Assembly (NCBI GenBank): GCA_963779645.1
Contig: CAVZYX010000005.1
Location: forward strand, 1,054,001-1,118,000
DNA: 64,000 bases
Reading direction: 5' to 3'
Source of the DNA: CALMBW01 sp963779645
Lineage (GTDB): Bacteria; Actinomycetota; CADDZG01; WHSQ01
This document shows positions 31,626 to 39,055 of this stretch, in pieces (position 1 is the stretch's first letter; each line of letters opens with the position of its first letter). A model generated the notes under the pieces. The model was not told the origin of the DNA. It saw only the letters and a program-made list of their open reading frames with translations, and ran no database searches. Both the position numbers and the translations under genes were made by a program.

Positions 31626-31922
31626 CTAGTTCTGACGTGGTCGCCGAGTTGTGTACGTATCGCGGGCCGCGCTCAGTACAGCGATGAAAGCACAAGCTAC
31701 GAACACCACTGCCGAAAGAACGATCGCCACGATGACGCCCTGGCGAGCAGTTCCTTCCCACCCGACGGCGACGAAGAGGAACGTCGAGGCGGTGCCGACT
31801 AACGCCGAGATAGCTATCCCCGCGATCGATAAGGAATGGATGCGTCCCATCCGCGAGGGAGGGGGCTGAGGTGGCGGAGGGATCGGCTCGTTCCCTAAGG
31901 GGATGACGTCGCGTTCGCTCAC
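31626..31922 (-). CDS. Small two-helix membrane protein with Pro-rich N-terminus
   Basis: A 98-residue protein: a proline-rich hydrophilic head (PIPPPPQPPPSR), two membrane helices at about residues 30-52 and 64-86, and a basic tail. GTG 31922 overlaps the pepA stop as GTGA, so it is cotranscribed with pepA. No function is assignable. Confidence 0.6.
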   Translation of the reverse strand: MSERDVIPLGNEPIPPPPQPPPSRMGRIHSLSIAGIAISALVGTASTFLFVAVGWEGTARQGVIVAIVLSAVVFVACAFIAVLSAARDTYTTRRPRQN

Positions 31923-33382
31923 TTCGATCTACTCGCGAGCCACTCGAGCAAAGTCCGGATGGGGATACCGGTGCCTCCGCGTGAGTACTCGAGGTGATCG
32001 CGTTCGGAGCGGCCGGTGCCCGCGATGTCGAAGTGCGCCCAATCCACATCAGGTGCGACGAACTTCTGCAGGAAGGTGGCCGCGATGATGGCGCCACCCC
32101 ATCGACCGCCGGAGTTCTTGTGATCCGCAACGTCCGAATCGAGATCGCTCAGGTAATCGTCGTAGAGGGGGAATGGCCAGTTCCGTTCTCCAGCGGCTTC
32201 ACCCGCATCCGTTAGCTCTTGTCGCAATCGATCAGAGTTGGAGAACAACCCGCTCGACTTCGTACCAAGAGCGATCTTCATCGCTGTCGTGAGAGTTGCT
32301 ACGTCGACGATGGCGTCGGGGCGGCTCTCGGAGGCGTATGCGAGTGCGTCGGCAAGGAGGAGCCTTCCCTCGGCATCTGTGTTGGTGACCTCTGTCGTCC
32401 GGCCCCCGTAGTGGCGGATCACATCCCCCGGACGCATCGCCGTACCGCCGGGCATGTTCTCGGCCGTGGGGATGTACCCGTCCACCTTGTAGCGGATCCC
32501 CAACCGACCCAACACGCTCATCACAGCGAGCACGACCGCGCCCCCGGCCATGTCGGTCTTCATCAGTTCCATGCTGGCGGCCGGCTTCAGAGAGAGGCCG
32601 CCCGAATCGAACGTCACACCCTTTCCTACAAGGGCGATGGAGCCGATCGGTTGTTCGGGTGAATACGTGAGCCGGATCAGCCGTGGAGGATTGCTCGATC
32701 CGGATCCCACCGCAAGGATGCCTCCGAACCCTGACCGTTCGAGAGCGTTCTCGTCCATGATCTCGTGATCGAGACCAACGGCATGCGCGACCTTCTCGGC
32801 CTTCTGCGCCAATGCGTCGGGGGTGAGAGACATCGCAGGTTCGTTGATCAGGTCACGCGCCATCCAGATGGCTTCCGCGTGCACAAGACCGAGATCCAGC
32901 GCACCTTGATCGACCCCAAGATGATGAACGCTACGTATAGAAGAGGTCTGAGGTTCGGTCTTGTAGTCCGTATAGCGGTAGGCACCGAGTGCGAAACCTT
33001 CGGCCGCCGCGGTTGCTGCCGATGCTCGGTCCTCGAGTCCGAGATGCAAAAGAGAAGCGATCTCTTTGAAGCCGGACAGCTTCTTCGCTGCAACGGCGGC
33101 AGCGCTGCAGATGCTTGATCGGCCCACGCCGTCGCGGGGGCCGAGTCCGGTAACTGCGATCACCTTTGCGGCCACGGACCCGTCTGACGGGATCACCGAA
33201 ACGTCGCCCACCCGCCCACGGAAGCCGGCGCCGCGGAGTGCATCCGCGAAACCGTCGAGTGACGGAACTCCATCCACAACGTCGGGTTCACCATCCGATG
33301 AGAAAACGGGAACCACCAGGGCATCGCACACGATCCCCGCAGGTGATTCTTCGGATGCGATCGCTTGAGGTAGCTCTGCCAT
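31919..33382 (-). CDS. pepA: Leucyl aminopeptidase (M17 family)
   Basis: A 487-residue M17 zinc/manganese aminopeptidase removing N-terminal residues from peptides in the cytoplasm. LVGKGVTFDSGGLSLKPAAS, MELMKTDMAGGAVVLAVM, EVTNTDAEGRLLLADALAYA and GGTGIPIRTLLEWL give the metal ligands (Lys, Asp, Asp, Asp, Glu) and catalytic Arg. The N-terminal non-catalytic domain is present. The frame is open to 33409, but ATG 33382 (MAELPQAI) follows TATACA at 6 nt. A GTGA overlap joins it to the next gene. Confidence 0.93.
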   Translation of the reverse strand: MAELPQAIASEESPAGIVCDALVVPVFSSDGEPDVVDGVPSLDGFADALRGAGFRGRVGDVSVIPSDGSVAAKVIAVTGLGPRDGVGRSSICSAAAVAAKKLSGFKEIASLLHLGLEDRASAATAAAEGFALGAYRYTDYKTEPQTSSIRSVHHLGVDQGALDLGLVHAEAIWMARDLINEPAMSLTPDALAQKAEKVAHAVGLDHEIMDENALERSGFGGILAVGSGSSNPPRLIRLTYSPEQPIGSIALVGKGVTFDSGGLSLKPAASMELMKTDMAGGAVVLAVMSVLGRLGIRYKVDGYIPTAENMPGGTAMRPGDVIRHYGGRTTEVTNTDAEGRLLLADALAYASESRPDAIVDVATLTTAMKIALGTKSSGLFSNSDRLRQELTDAGEAAGERNWPFPLYDDYLSDLDSDVADHKNSGGRWGGAIIAATFLQKFVAPDVDWAHFDIAGTGRSERDHLEYSRGGTGIPIRTLLEWLASRSK

Positions 33383-33513
33383 CCACTTTGTATACAGCGC
33401 AGGTGACATCGACCCCTACGTATACCGGGCGAGATGCCGCGAAATACGGCGTTCTGAAGAGTTCCAGGGTTAGCGTGACTCGTGTATATGGCCGCTATCC
33501 GGGGACTGGCGCT

Positions 33514-33999
33514 TTGACTTTCTGGTTCTTGGTCTTGCTCGGACTCGCTTGGATCGGAGTTTTCCTTCCAGCAGCGATCCGGGCTCGCCAGACCGCTCCT
33601 TCGACGACGGCTGAGCGATTCAGGAAGGGTCTCGATCTCATCGCACCTTCTGGTGGGGGGTCGACCGGCCGCTGGGTGGTGCTCCCAACCTCGTCAGAAC
33701 ACAACCGGAGCCGCGCCTTTCGACGAAGCCAGATCCGTCGCCGACGATTGCTCGGCCTTCTGTTGTCGGCAGCCATCCTTTGCCTCCCTTCGGCAGTGTT
33801 GGTCGGCGGCGCGATGTGGAACGTTCAACTAGCGCTCTTCGGGTCTCTCGTTTTCTACGTTGTACTCCTGCTTGGCACGAAGCGGCAGCGGACGGAACAG
33901 GCTGCCAAGGTCAAGGATCTTTCGGAACGACGTCATCCCTCCGACGAGCGAGTCGTCTTCCACGAGCCCGCGAGCGCCACAGGAGGCACCGGTAGGTAA
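33514..33999 (+). CDS. Actinobacterial conserved membrane protein, GlpR-like
   Basis: About 161 residues: an N-terminal membrane helix (TFWFLVLLGLAWIGVFLPAA), a cytoplasmic basic stretch with TTAERFRKGLDLI, then two more helices and a hydrophilic tail. This layout matches a conserved actinobacterial family that includes GlpR, the membrane receptor of the MoeA-like protein Glp in corynebacterial division. The frame is open far upstream in pepA antisense sequence; TTG 33514 starts the first helix with GGGGA nearby and is preferred. The presence of galU-moeA 4 kb upstream supports the link, which remains inference. Confidence 0.6.
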   Translation: MTFWFLVLLGLAWIGVFLPAAIRARQTAPSTTAERFRKGLDLIAPSGGGSTGRWVVLPTSSEHNRSRAFRRSQIRRRRLLGLLLSAAILCLPSAVLVGGAMWNVQLALFGSLVFYVVLLLGTKRQRTEQAAKVKDLSERRHPSDERVVFHEPASATGGTGR

Positions 34000-34040
34000 C
34001 CTCGCACTACGTCGGTCTCAGGCGAAGCCGCCCGCTTCGG

Positions 34041-34046
34041 TAGGGT
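34041..34046 (+). promoter_or_regulatory. -10 element for leaderless translin-like transcript
   Basis: TAGGGT with 7 nt to the ATG at 34054, setting that start over the upstream frame opening. Confidence 0.5.
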
Positions 34047-34053
34047 GGCAAAC

Positions 34054-34692
34054 ATGGACCTGTCCCATCTGTCACAGCAGCTACGAGACAAACTCGATTC
34101 CAAGAACCAGGCTCGAGAACGTGGATTGGCTAAGAGTCGAGATGCCATCCGCTGCTGTGGGAACGCGATCAGAGCGATGCACCGTCTCGAGATCGAAGAG
34201 GCCTCAGCGTTACTTCAGGAGGCAAAAGGACACCTGGACAGTGCCCGATCGGCGTTGGCGGATCATGCAGACATGCTGCATGCGGGCTTCGTACATGACG
34301 CCGAGAAAGAAGTTGCCGAAGCCAGCATCACGTTCGCACTGGTAACGGGGGCAGGGTTCCCAAGTCCCGACGAAGTCGATGTGTCGCCCCAGGCATTCCT
34401 CAAAGGTTCCGCGGAAGCCGTCGGCGAACTCCGCCGTCACCTTCTAGATCTGATGAGGCAGGGCGAGTTGGCTCGGTGCGAGGAACTCCTCGCCTCCATG
34501 GACGACATCTACAACGTTCTCGTGACGATGGACTATCCGGACGGGATCACCTTCGGACTTCGACGGCTGACCGACGTCGCTCGCAGCATCATCGAGCGAA
34601 CCCGCGGTGATTACACGACCTCCACGATCCAATCGAGTCTTCGTGATGCGCTCGAGAAACACTCCGAGCTATTGAAGGGCGAGTCCAGCTAG
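34054..34692 (+). CDS. Translin-family protein
   Basis: A 212-residue all-helical protein of the translin family, better known as eukaryotic and archaeal single-strand RNA/DNA-binding proteins (C3PO component). The family pattern is clear in the second half: GSAEAVGELRRHLLDLMRQG, MDDIYNVLVTMDYPDGITFG and LRRLTDVARSIIERTRGDYT. The Glu/Asp residues that make TRAX-type nucleases active cannot be judged by eye. Start ATG 34054 follows TAGGGT at 7 nt. Its role in bacteria is unknown. It is convergent with a secreted-protein gene 8 bp away. Confidence 0.75.
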   Translation: MDLSHLSQQLRDKLDSKNQARERGLAKSRDAIRCCGNAIRAMHRLEIEEASALLQEAKGHLDSARSALADHADMLHAGFVHDAEKEVAEASITFALVTGAGFPSPDEVDVSPQAFLKGSAEAVGELRRHLLDLMRQGELARCEELLASMDDIYNVLVTMDYPDGITFGLRRLTDVARSIIERTRGDYTTSTIQSSLRDALEKHSELLKGESS

Positions 34693-34700
34693 CGGATCAC

Positions 34701-35186
34701 TTAACTCCGGCGCCGGCCATGTAAGCTGAAGGTTACGTTCGCCCCATCGGTCAGGCAAACGAATGCATTCGGGTATCCGACCGGGACAGTGCCGCTCTCG
34801 CCACCGGGCCCGACCGTCTCGAACCCAACGTTCCCTGGGGCGTCGGCGGTGGGGTCGGTACCAAGCTCGCCGTAGAACGAAAGATCCACACCGGAGCCGC
34901 TCGGTACCTCGAGCTTGAAGGGCTTGCCATACGTCTTGGGGTCGACCGCGAAGGTGTAGCCGAAAACACCGTTGAATTGCTCGCCGAAGACCATGAAGAG
35001 CACGCGCTGCGTTCGATAGACGCACCCCGCGGCCCCCTGAGTTCCTTGCGGGACGATGATCGAGTGCTCGACATGCTGGTGAGCTGCAGGCTTCTTCTTG
35101 CCTGCGAAGGCCGGAGCCGACGCCATCGCGGTAACGACCACGGCCGCTACGGCCAAAGTGATGAATTTGCGGTAGGTGCGCTGCAC
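34701..35186 (-). CDS. Secreted hypothetical protein
   Basis: A 161-residue protein with a signal peptide (RKFITLAVAAVVVTAMASAP ending AFAG) followed by a Lys-rich, His-containing stretch (GKKKPAAHQHVEHS) and a beta-rich domain with two Cys (AAGCVYRT and AFVCLTD). GTG 35186 has GAGGAG at 7-nt spacing; the frame is open to 35294 but that part is not signal-like. No family recognised. Confidence 0.65.
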   Translation of the reverse strand: MQRTYRKFITLAVAAVVVTAMASAPAFAGKKKPAAHQHVEHSIIVPQGTQGAAGCVYRTQRVLFMVFGEQFNGVFGYTFAVDPKTYGKPFKLEVPSGSGVDLSFYGELGTDPTADAPGNVGFETVGPGGESGTVPVGYPNAFVCLTDGANVTFSLHGRRRS

Positions 35187-35432
35187 TTGAAGTCTCCTCG
35201 TTTGTTGGTTACTTCTAGGTTCGACGAGGCATGCGGCCATCCTGCCGACGGCTAGTGCCTCCGAGTTGCTATTCGCCCGCACCGAGAGCGTCACTGCGCG
35301 CCGAGGGCAAGGCGCGAGGAGTCGGGCGTACCGGGAGTACGGGCGCGACGAGTAACGCAGCCATCGGCGATGCAGGGGCGCTCGAATGCGTCGTTATCAG
35401 CAGCTCGGGGGCACTAAACTGACCCCCGTTTT
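35187..35432. other. Intergenic stretch upstream of tRNA-Ala
   Basis: 246 bp, no supported CDS. TAAACT at 35415-35420, 12 nt before the tRNA, may be the tRNA promoter -10; no clear -35 is seen. Confidence 0.3.
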
Positions 35433-35505
35433 GGGCCTGTAGCTCAGTTGGTAGAGCGCACCCCTCGCACGGGTGAGGTCAGGAGTTCGATTCTCCTCAG
35501 GTCCA
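35433..35505 (+). tRNA. tRNA-Ala (anticodon CGC)
   Basis: A 73-nt cloverleaf: acceptor GGGCCTG/CAGGTCC (one G-T pair), D-stem GCTC/GAGC with loop AGTTGGTA, anticodon stem CACCC/GGGTG around CTCGCAC (anticodon CGC, reading GCG), and T-stem AGGAG/CTCCT around TTCGATT. Discriminator A, no encoded CCA. Two truncated copies follow directly. Confidence 0.93.
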
Positions 35506-35649
35506 CAGTTGGTAGAGCGGCTGCATCACCTCACTTCGCATCGCACGAGGTCAGGAGTTCGATTCTCCTCAGGTCCACAGTTGGTAGAGCGGCTGCATCA
35601 CCTCACTTCGCATCGCACGAGGTCAGGAGTTCGATTCTCCTCAGGTCCA
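35506..35649 (+). repeat. Two identical tandem 72-bp repeats: 5'-truncated tRNA-Ala copies with a substituted anticodon-stem module
   Basis: Units 35506-35577 and 35578-35649 are identical. Each restarts in the D-loop (CAGTTGGTAGAGCG), replaces CACCCC with a 21-nt module (35520-35540, beginning GCTGCATCAC and ending TTCGCA), keeps TCGCACG of the anticodon loop, lacks GGTG, and retains the variable loop, T-arm and 3' acceptor strand. The 5' acceptor strand is missing. ACCTC and GAGGT can pair across the module. Architecture and module match the array behind tRNA-Arg at 13211-13441. Confidence 0.85.
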
Positions 35650-35813
35650 CGGCGCTCGCTCTGGCGTGGCCTCAGGCTCCCCGCTTCGCTCCCTCCAGAA
35701 GAGGACCGCATCTTTCGGCCCTCTTCTTCCAGAGTCGCCCTCCGGCCAAGCCTTCGCTCGCTGGGTAGCTTGTGGAAACGTTGAGGGGCCTGGGAACGAG
35801 TCGGGCGCGGGAC
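35650..35813. other. GC-rich intergenic stretch with a hairpin
   Basis: No CDS. AGAAGAGG (35697-35704) and CCTCTTCT (35720-35727) form an 8-bp stem. The string CCGCTTCGCTCC here recurs in the palindrome after prs near 53599. Confidence 0.35.
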
Positions 35814-35819
35814 TATCAT
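35814..35819 (+). promoter_or_regulatory. -10 element for leaderless MarR transcript
   Basis: TATCAT with 6 nt to the ATG at 35826. Confidence 0.55.
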
Positions 35820-35825
35820 CCAGAA

Positions 35826-36317
35826 ATGGCCGGGAAGGGCGACATCAGCATGCTCTTGGAGCTGGGGATCGCCAACGCGTTCGGCAGCACCCTCTTCGAT
35901 CGTGAGCTGGAACGACGGGGAGTGAAGCCGGCCCAAGCCGGTCTCCTCGACTTCATAGCCCGGATGGAGCCGGTGACGCCTACTGCCCTCGAGCAAGAGA
36001 TGGGGATCCCCGGAGCCACTCTTCGGGCGAGGGTGAAGAGCCTCATCGACGTCGGGTACGTCGAGCGAAGCCCGAATCCGGCGGACGCCCGTTCATTCTT
36101 CTTGATCACGACTCCCGAGGGCCGAGGATTCCTCGAGGTTGCTCATGCAGCGGTGGATGAGGCCGAACGCATGCTCGACAAGGAGCTTGGGTGGTCCTTC
36201 GAGGACCTTAGGGGGAAGATCCGCGAGGTTAGGCAAGCGGGCCAACGCCTCCTGCTGGCCGATGATCCAGAAGCCCTCAGCAAGATCAGCCCCACGCCCC
36301 CCGAGGGGGACTCTTAG
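35826..36317 (+). CDS. MarR-family transcriptional regulator
   Basis: A 163-residue winged-helix regulator of the MarR type. GLLDFIARMEPVTPTALEQE leads into the recognition helix (MGIPGATLRARVKSLIDVGY) and the wing VERSPNPADARSFFLITTPE, with the family D-x-R in the wing. Helical N- and C-termini make the dimer interface. ATG 35826 follows TATCAT at 6-nt spacing, so the upstream open frame from 35772 is ignored. A perfect palindrome 41 bp downstream of its stop, before the small secreted-protein genes, is a likely operator. Ligand unknown. Confidence 0.82.
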   Translation: MAGKGDISMLLELGIANAFGSTLFDRELERRGVKPAQAGLLDFIARMEPVTPTALEQEMGIPGATLRARVKSLIDVGYVERSPNPADARSFFLITTPEGRGFLEVAHAAVDEAERMLDKELGWSFEDLRGKIREVRQAGQRLLLADDPEALSKISPTPPEGDS

Positions 36318-36358
36318 AACTTAAAGATGTTTCCTAAATCCGGCCCCGGCGATGCCGA

Positions 36359-36373
36359 TTCCATTAAATGGAA
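36359..36373. promoter_or_regulatory. Candidate operator palindrome
   Basis: TTCCATTAAATGGAA, a perfect 7+1+7 palindrome between the MarR gene and the secreted-protein/signal-peptidase genes, 25 bp before the next ATG. Size and symmetry suit a MarR dimer. Confidence 0.45.
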
Positions 36374-36397
36374 ACCCCCAAGATCAGTGAGGCGTAG

Positions 36398-36742
36398 ATG
36401 CAGGGCATGTTGGGATCGATCGTCAGCCGGGCCGTGGCCGCCACCATCGTGTGCGCTGCCTTGGTGTCGGCCGGCCAGAATCTGAGCCCGCCAGGTCACG
36501 AGGCCGCAGCGGCTTCGAAGCCCGCCCGGATCACGGATGTGTCCTACAACCTGGCCAGTAGGCCGGGCCGTGTAGCGAGCGTGAAACTCACCGTAGAGGG
36601 CGCTCCCAGGAGTTTGTCCGTGCGCCTCACACCGACGGGGCGCTGGCTAACGTGCACCGGCAAGAACTCCCACTGGACATGCCCCGCCGCCGGGATGCCC
36701 CTGAGCGGCGTGACCAAGGTCTCCGCACGCTTCTCGGACTAG
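36398..36742 (+). CDS. Small secreted protein, paralogue of the next gene
   Basis: A 114-residue protein with an N-terminal hydrophobic signal (SRAVAATIVCAALVSAG) and a mature domain containing ITDVSYNLASRPGRVASVKL, which parallels IKYNLNASNPSSADTVTFTL in the next gene, and two Cys (WLTCTGKNSHWTCPAAG) matched by YNCINSGANATCTLTGG there. It is likely an exported structural or surface protein processed by the nearby signal peptidase (inference). GAGG lies upstream of the ATG. Confidence 0.62.
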   Translation: MQGMLGSIVSRAVAATIVCAALVSAGQNLSPPGHEAAAASKPARITDVSYNLASRPGRVASVKLTVEGAPRSLSVRLTPTGRWLTCTGKNSHWTCPAAGMPLSGVTKVSARFSD

Positions 36743-36901
36743 CCCGCAAAGGCTACCTGCAGGCTACGACCAACCGTCCAAGCATTTCCATCCCTGTGCA
36801 GGATGCCTAAAACGCCCGATTTTTCCAGAATGAACTTGTGCATGGCTTGGGGCTACGCACGGAACAGATCAGGGTTTCGGGGAAACAGGGAGGCTTTTCC
36901 A

Positions 36902-37282
36902 ATGCGACACATTCGACGACGTCGAGGTCGGTCCATCGTGGCCAGCTTGGCATTCGCCGCACTTCTGGGCAGCGGTACGTACGCGATGACGGCAGCAAAC
37001 ACCGTTCCGGCGACGAAAGCCGGAGATGGAACCGGCGCAGTCAGCGGTTACGGGGTCTCGGCGATCAAGTACAACCTGAACGCCAGCAACCCGAGCAGCG
37101 CCGACACGGTCACCTTCACTCTAGACAGCACGCCTGTGGCCGGCTCATCGCTCAAGGCCCAGGTTGCAAGTGGGGGCGCTTGGTACAACTGCATCAACTC
37201 TGGTGCCAACGCAACCTGCACGCTCACCGGCGGGGTCGCCGTTACGAGCATCGGCCAACTTCGAGTTGTGGCCGCCGACTAG
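36902..37282 (+). CDS. Small secreted protein, possible SipW-type substrate
   Basis: A 126-residue protein with a basic N-terminus (MRHIRRRRGRSIV) and a hydrophobic stretch ASLAFAALLGSGTYAMTAA, similar in layout to SipW-dependent signals that end in a G-T-Y-A motif. The mature part is Ser/Thr/Asn-rich beta sequence with one Cys pair. AGGGAGG upstream of ATG 36902 is a strong ribosome binding site; the open frame from 36803 is not used. A GC-rich hairpin follows it, suggesting it is made in excess over the downstream peptidase. Confidence 0.65.
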   Translation: MRHIRRRRGRSIVASLAFAALLGSGTYAMTAANTVPATKAGDGTGAVSGYGVSAIKYNLNASNPSSADTVTFTLDSTPVAGSSLKAQVASGGAWYNCINSGANATCTLTGGVAVTSIGQLRVVAAD

Positions 37283-37292
37283 ATCCATAACT

Positions 37293-37333
37293 GAGGGTGG
37301 CGCAGCCCGATGGGGCGGGGCCGCACCACCCTC
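37293..37333 (+). terminator. Hairpin between small secreted protein and signal peptidase (possible attenuator)
   Basis: GAGGGTGG pairs with CCACCCTC around a GC-rich inner loop, then a C/T-rich run. It could partly terminate and lower expression of the peptidase relative to the small protein. Confidence 0.45.
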
Positions 37334-37384
37334 CCCCCTTCTCTAGGAAGGGATGCTGCACCGGGTTCGTGGGAGGGCCCAAAA

Positions 37385-39055
37385 ATGAAAAAGAAGATAT
37401 TTGGAAGTTTGGCCGTAGTGGCTCTACTAGGAGCTTTCTTTCTGGTGGGACCAAAGCAGCTTGGCGGTTCGGTTTCGTATGTGGTGACTTCTGGCTCCAG
37501 CATGGAGCCGGGGATGAGCGATGGGGATCTCGTCATCGTTCGTGAAGCTTCCTCATACGAAGTTGGCGACGCAGTTGCTTACATGAACGAGGAGCTTGGA
37601 AGTCCGGTTCTTCACCGGATCGTGCGCAAGGAAGGGAACCGATATGTCTTCCAGGGTGACAACAACGACTTCCTCGATACGTACGAGCCAACCGACGACA
37701 AGATTCTCGGTAGCAGTTGGGTGGTCATCCCCGGTGGGGGCAAGCTACTAAGGAGCCTCGCATCACCCGCTGTCGCAGCGTCTATCGCTGTCCTTCTGGG
37801 ACTGTCTATCTCGGGTTCTGTAGTCCTTCGTAGGAGGCACAGATCCCCTGACGCGCCGCCTCCCACAGTTGGCGTGTCGACGGGGATCGTGCCTCCTACG
37901 GATATCTTTCGGCGGATAGCTCCCGCTATCGCTATCGGTCTAGCCCTTTTCCTGCTGCTCGGCGTGCTGGCGTTCAAACGTTCAACAACGGTTGGTTCAG
38001 AGAACGTTGTCGCGTTCGAGCACACGGGTCGCTTCACCTACACGGGAGAAGCGACGGGCTCGCAAGGCGTCTACGACTCAGGAAACGTCACGACGGGTGA
38101 CCCGATCTACAGGTCGCTGGTGAGCGATCTCGTCTTCAGGTTCGACTACGCCCTCGAGGGTGACGTCGCGGATGGAAACGCACCGTCCGCCTCAGGGGAG
38201 CTCGGGATGAACGTTCGCCTTTCCAGCCCGGACGGTTGGAAGAGGGACCTGCCGTTGGCGCAGACGGAAACCATCGAAGGCCCGACGGGAACGATCGAGG
38301 GCGCGCTCGACCTGGCCCAGGTGAACCGGATGATCGAAAAGGTAGAGAGCGAGACCGGCTTCGACCCGGGCCTCTACAACCTCGAGGTCATCGCAACGGC
38401 ATCGGTTGTGGGCGAGGTCGCCGGTCAAGCTATCGATGAGACTTTCGAACCGAAACTCGGCTTCACCCTGGACCAGACGAAGCTTCAGCTCGTCCAATCA
38501 ACCGTTGACGCCGATGTGGCGTCGTCGCTGAATCCGGTGGAAGCGGGAAGTGTTACTGCGACGGAGATCGAACCGTCTTACCTTTCACTCCTCGGACTGG
38601 ACGTTCCGATCGCGGACGCGCGCATGATCGCTCTTGGGGGCATCGCATTGCTCCTGCTGCTTGGGGGCGCCGTCGGTTGGGGCTATCACCGGGCTCGCGC
38701 ACTAGAGAGTGATGCAGTGCGGATCCTGGCGCGTTACCTCGACAGGTTCGTAGCGGTTAGGTCGATGGAATCACTGAATGGTCTGCCCGCCGTCGAGATG
38801 GCGTCGATCGAGGAGTTGGTACGGATCGCGGACGCTCATCAGAGTCTGCTTCTGTACGTTCCGGTTGAACCGATCGACTTGTTCGTTTTGGAACAAGGTG
38901 GCGTCGTCTACTACTACACGCTCGAGCGCAAGTCGCTGAACGATGACCTACACGACAGCACGGTCGTAGAAGAGGTGCGAGAGATCCTTCTCGACAAGAT
39001 GCCACCACCACCGCCAGAAAGCCTCTGGCTGAACGGAAAGATCGATGTTGGCTAA
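37385..39055 (+). CDS. Signal peptidase I (SipW/archaeal type) fused to a DUF5305-like domain
   Basis: A 556-residue membrane protein. An N-terminal helix leads to the S26B signal peptidase domain: GSSMEPGMSDGDLVIV with the nucleophile Ser near residue 41, VLHRIV with the His that replaces Lys in ER/archaeal types, and FQGDNNDFLD. Two helices follow (residues ~125-150 and ~178-200), then a ~240-residue extracytoplasmic region resembling DUF5305, a third helix near 420, and a cytoplasmic C-terminus. GGGAGGG precedes the ATG. It sits between two small exported proteins and an RTX-like protein, presumably its substrates. Confidence 0.8.
   Translation: MKKKIFGSLAVVALLGAFFLVGPKQLGGSVSYVVTSGSSMEPGMSDGDLVIVREASSYEVGDAVAYMNEELGSPVLHRIVRKEGNRYVFQGDNNDFLDTYEPTDDKILGSSWVVIPGGGKLLRSLASPAVAASIAVLLGLSISGSVVLRRRHRSPDAPPPTVGVSTGIVPPTDIFRRIAPAIAIGLALFLLLGVLAFKRSTTVGSENVVAFEHTGRFTYTGEATGSQGVYDSGNVTTGDPIYRSLVSDLVFRFDYALEGDVADGNAPSASGELGMNVRLSSPDGWKRDLPLAQTETIEGPTGTIEGALDLAQVNRMIEKVESETGFDPGLYNLEVIATASVVGEVAGQAIDETFEPKLGFTLDQTKLQLVQSTVDADVASSLNPVEAGSVTATEIEPSYLSLLGLDVPIADARMIALGGIALLLLLGGAVGWGYHRARALESDAVRILARYLDRFVAVRSMESLNGLPAVEMASIEELVRIADAHQSLLLYVPVEPIDLFVLEQGGVVYYYTLERKSLNDDLHDSTVVEEVREILLDKMPPPPPESLWLNGKIDVG

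Noticed and set aside
13211..35649. Attachment sites of an integrative element at tRNA genes
   Set aside because: tRNA 3' duplications often mark att sites, but here the copies are tandem, include an altered anticodon stem, and no integrase or foreign gene block lies between copies.
35448..35784. Plus-strand ORFs with repeated VRSSILLRST / GVRFSSGP peptides
   Set aside because: They are translations of tRNA-Ala and its tandem copies, with no ribosome binding site or protein-like composition.
36743..36780. c-di-GMP-I (GEMM) riboswitch suggested by CGCAAAGG and GGCTACGACC
   Set aside because: The required GGCAAACC half with its GNRA hairpin is missing and the strands do not pair as in the aptamer.
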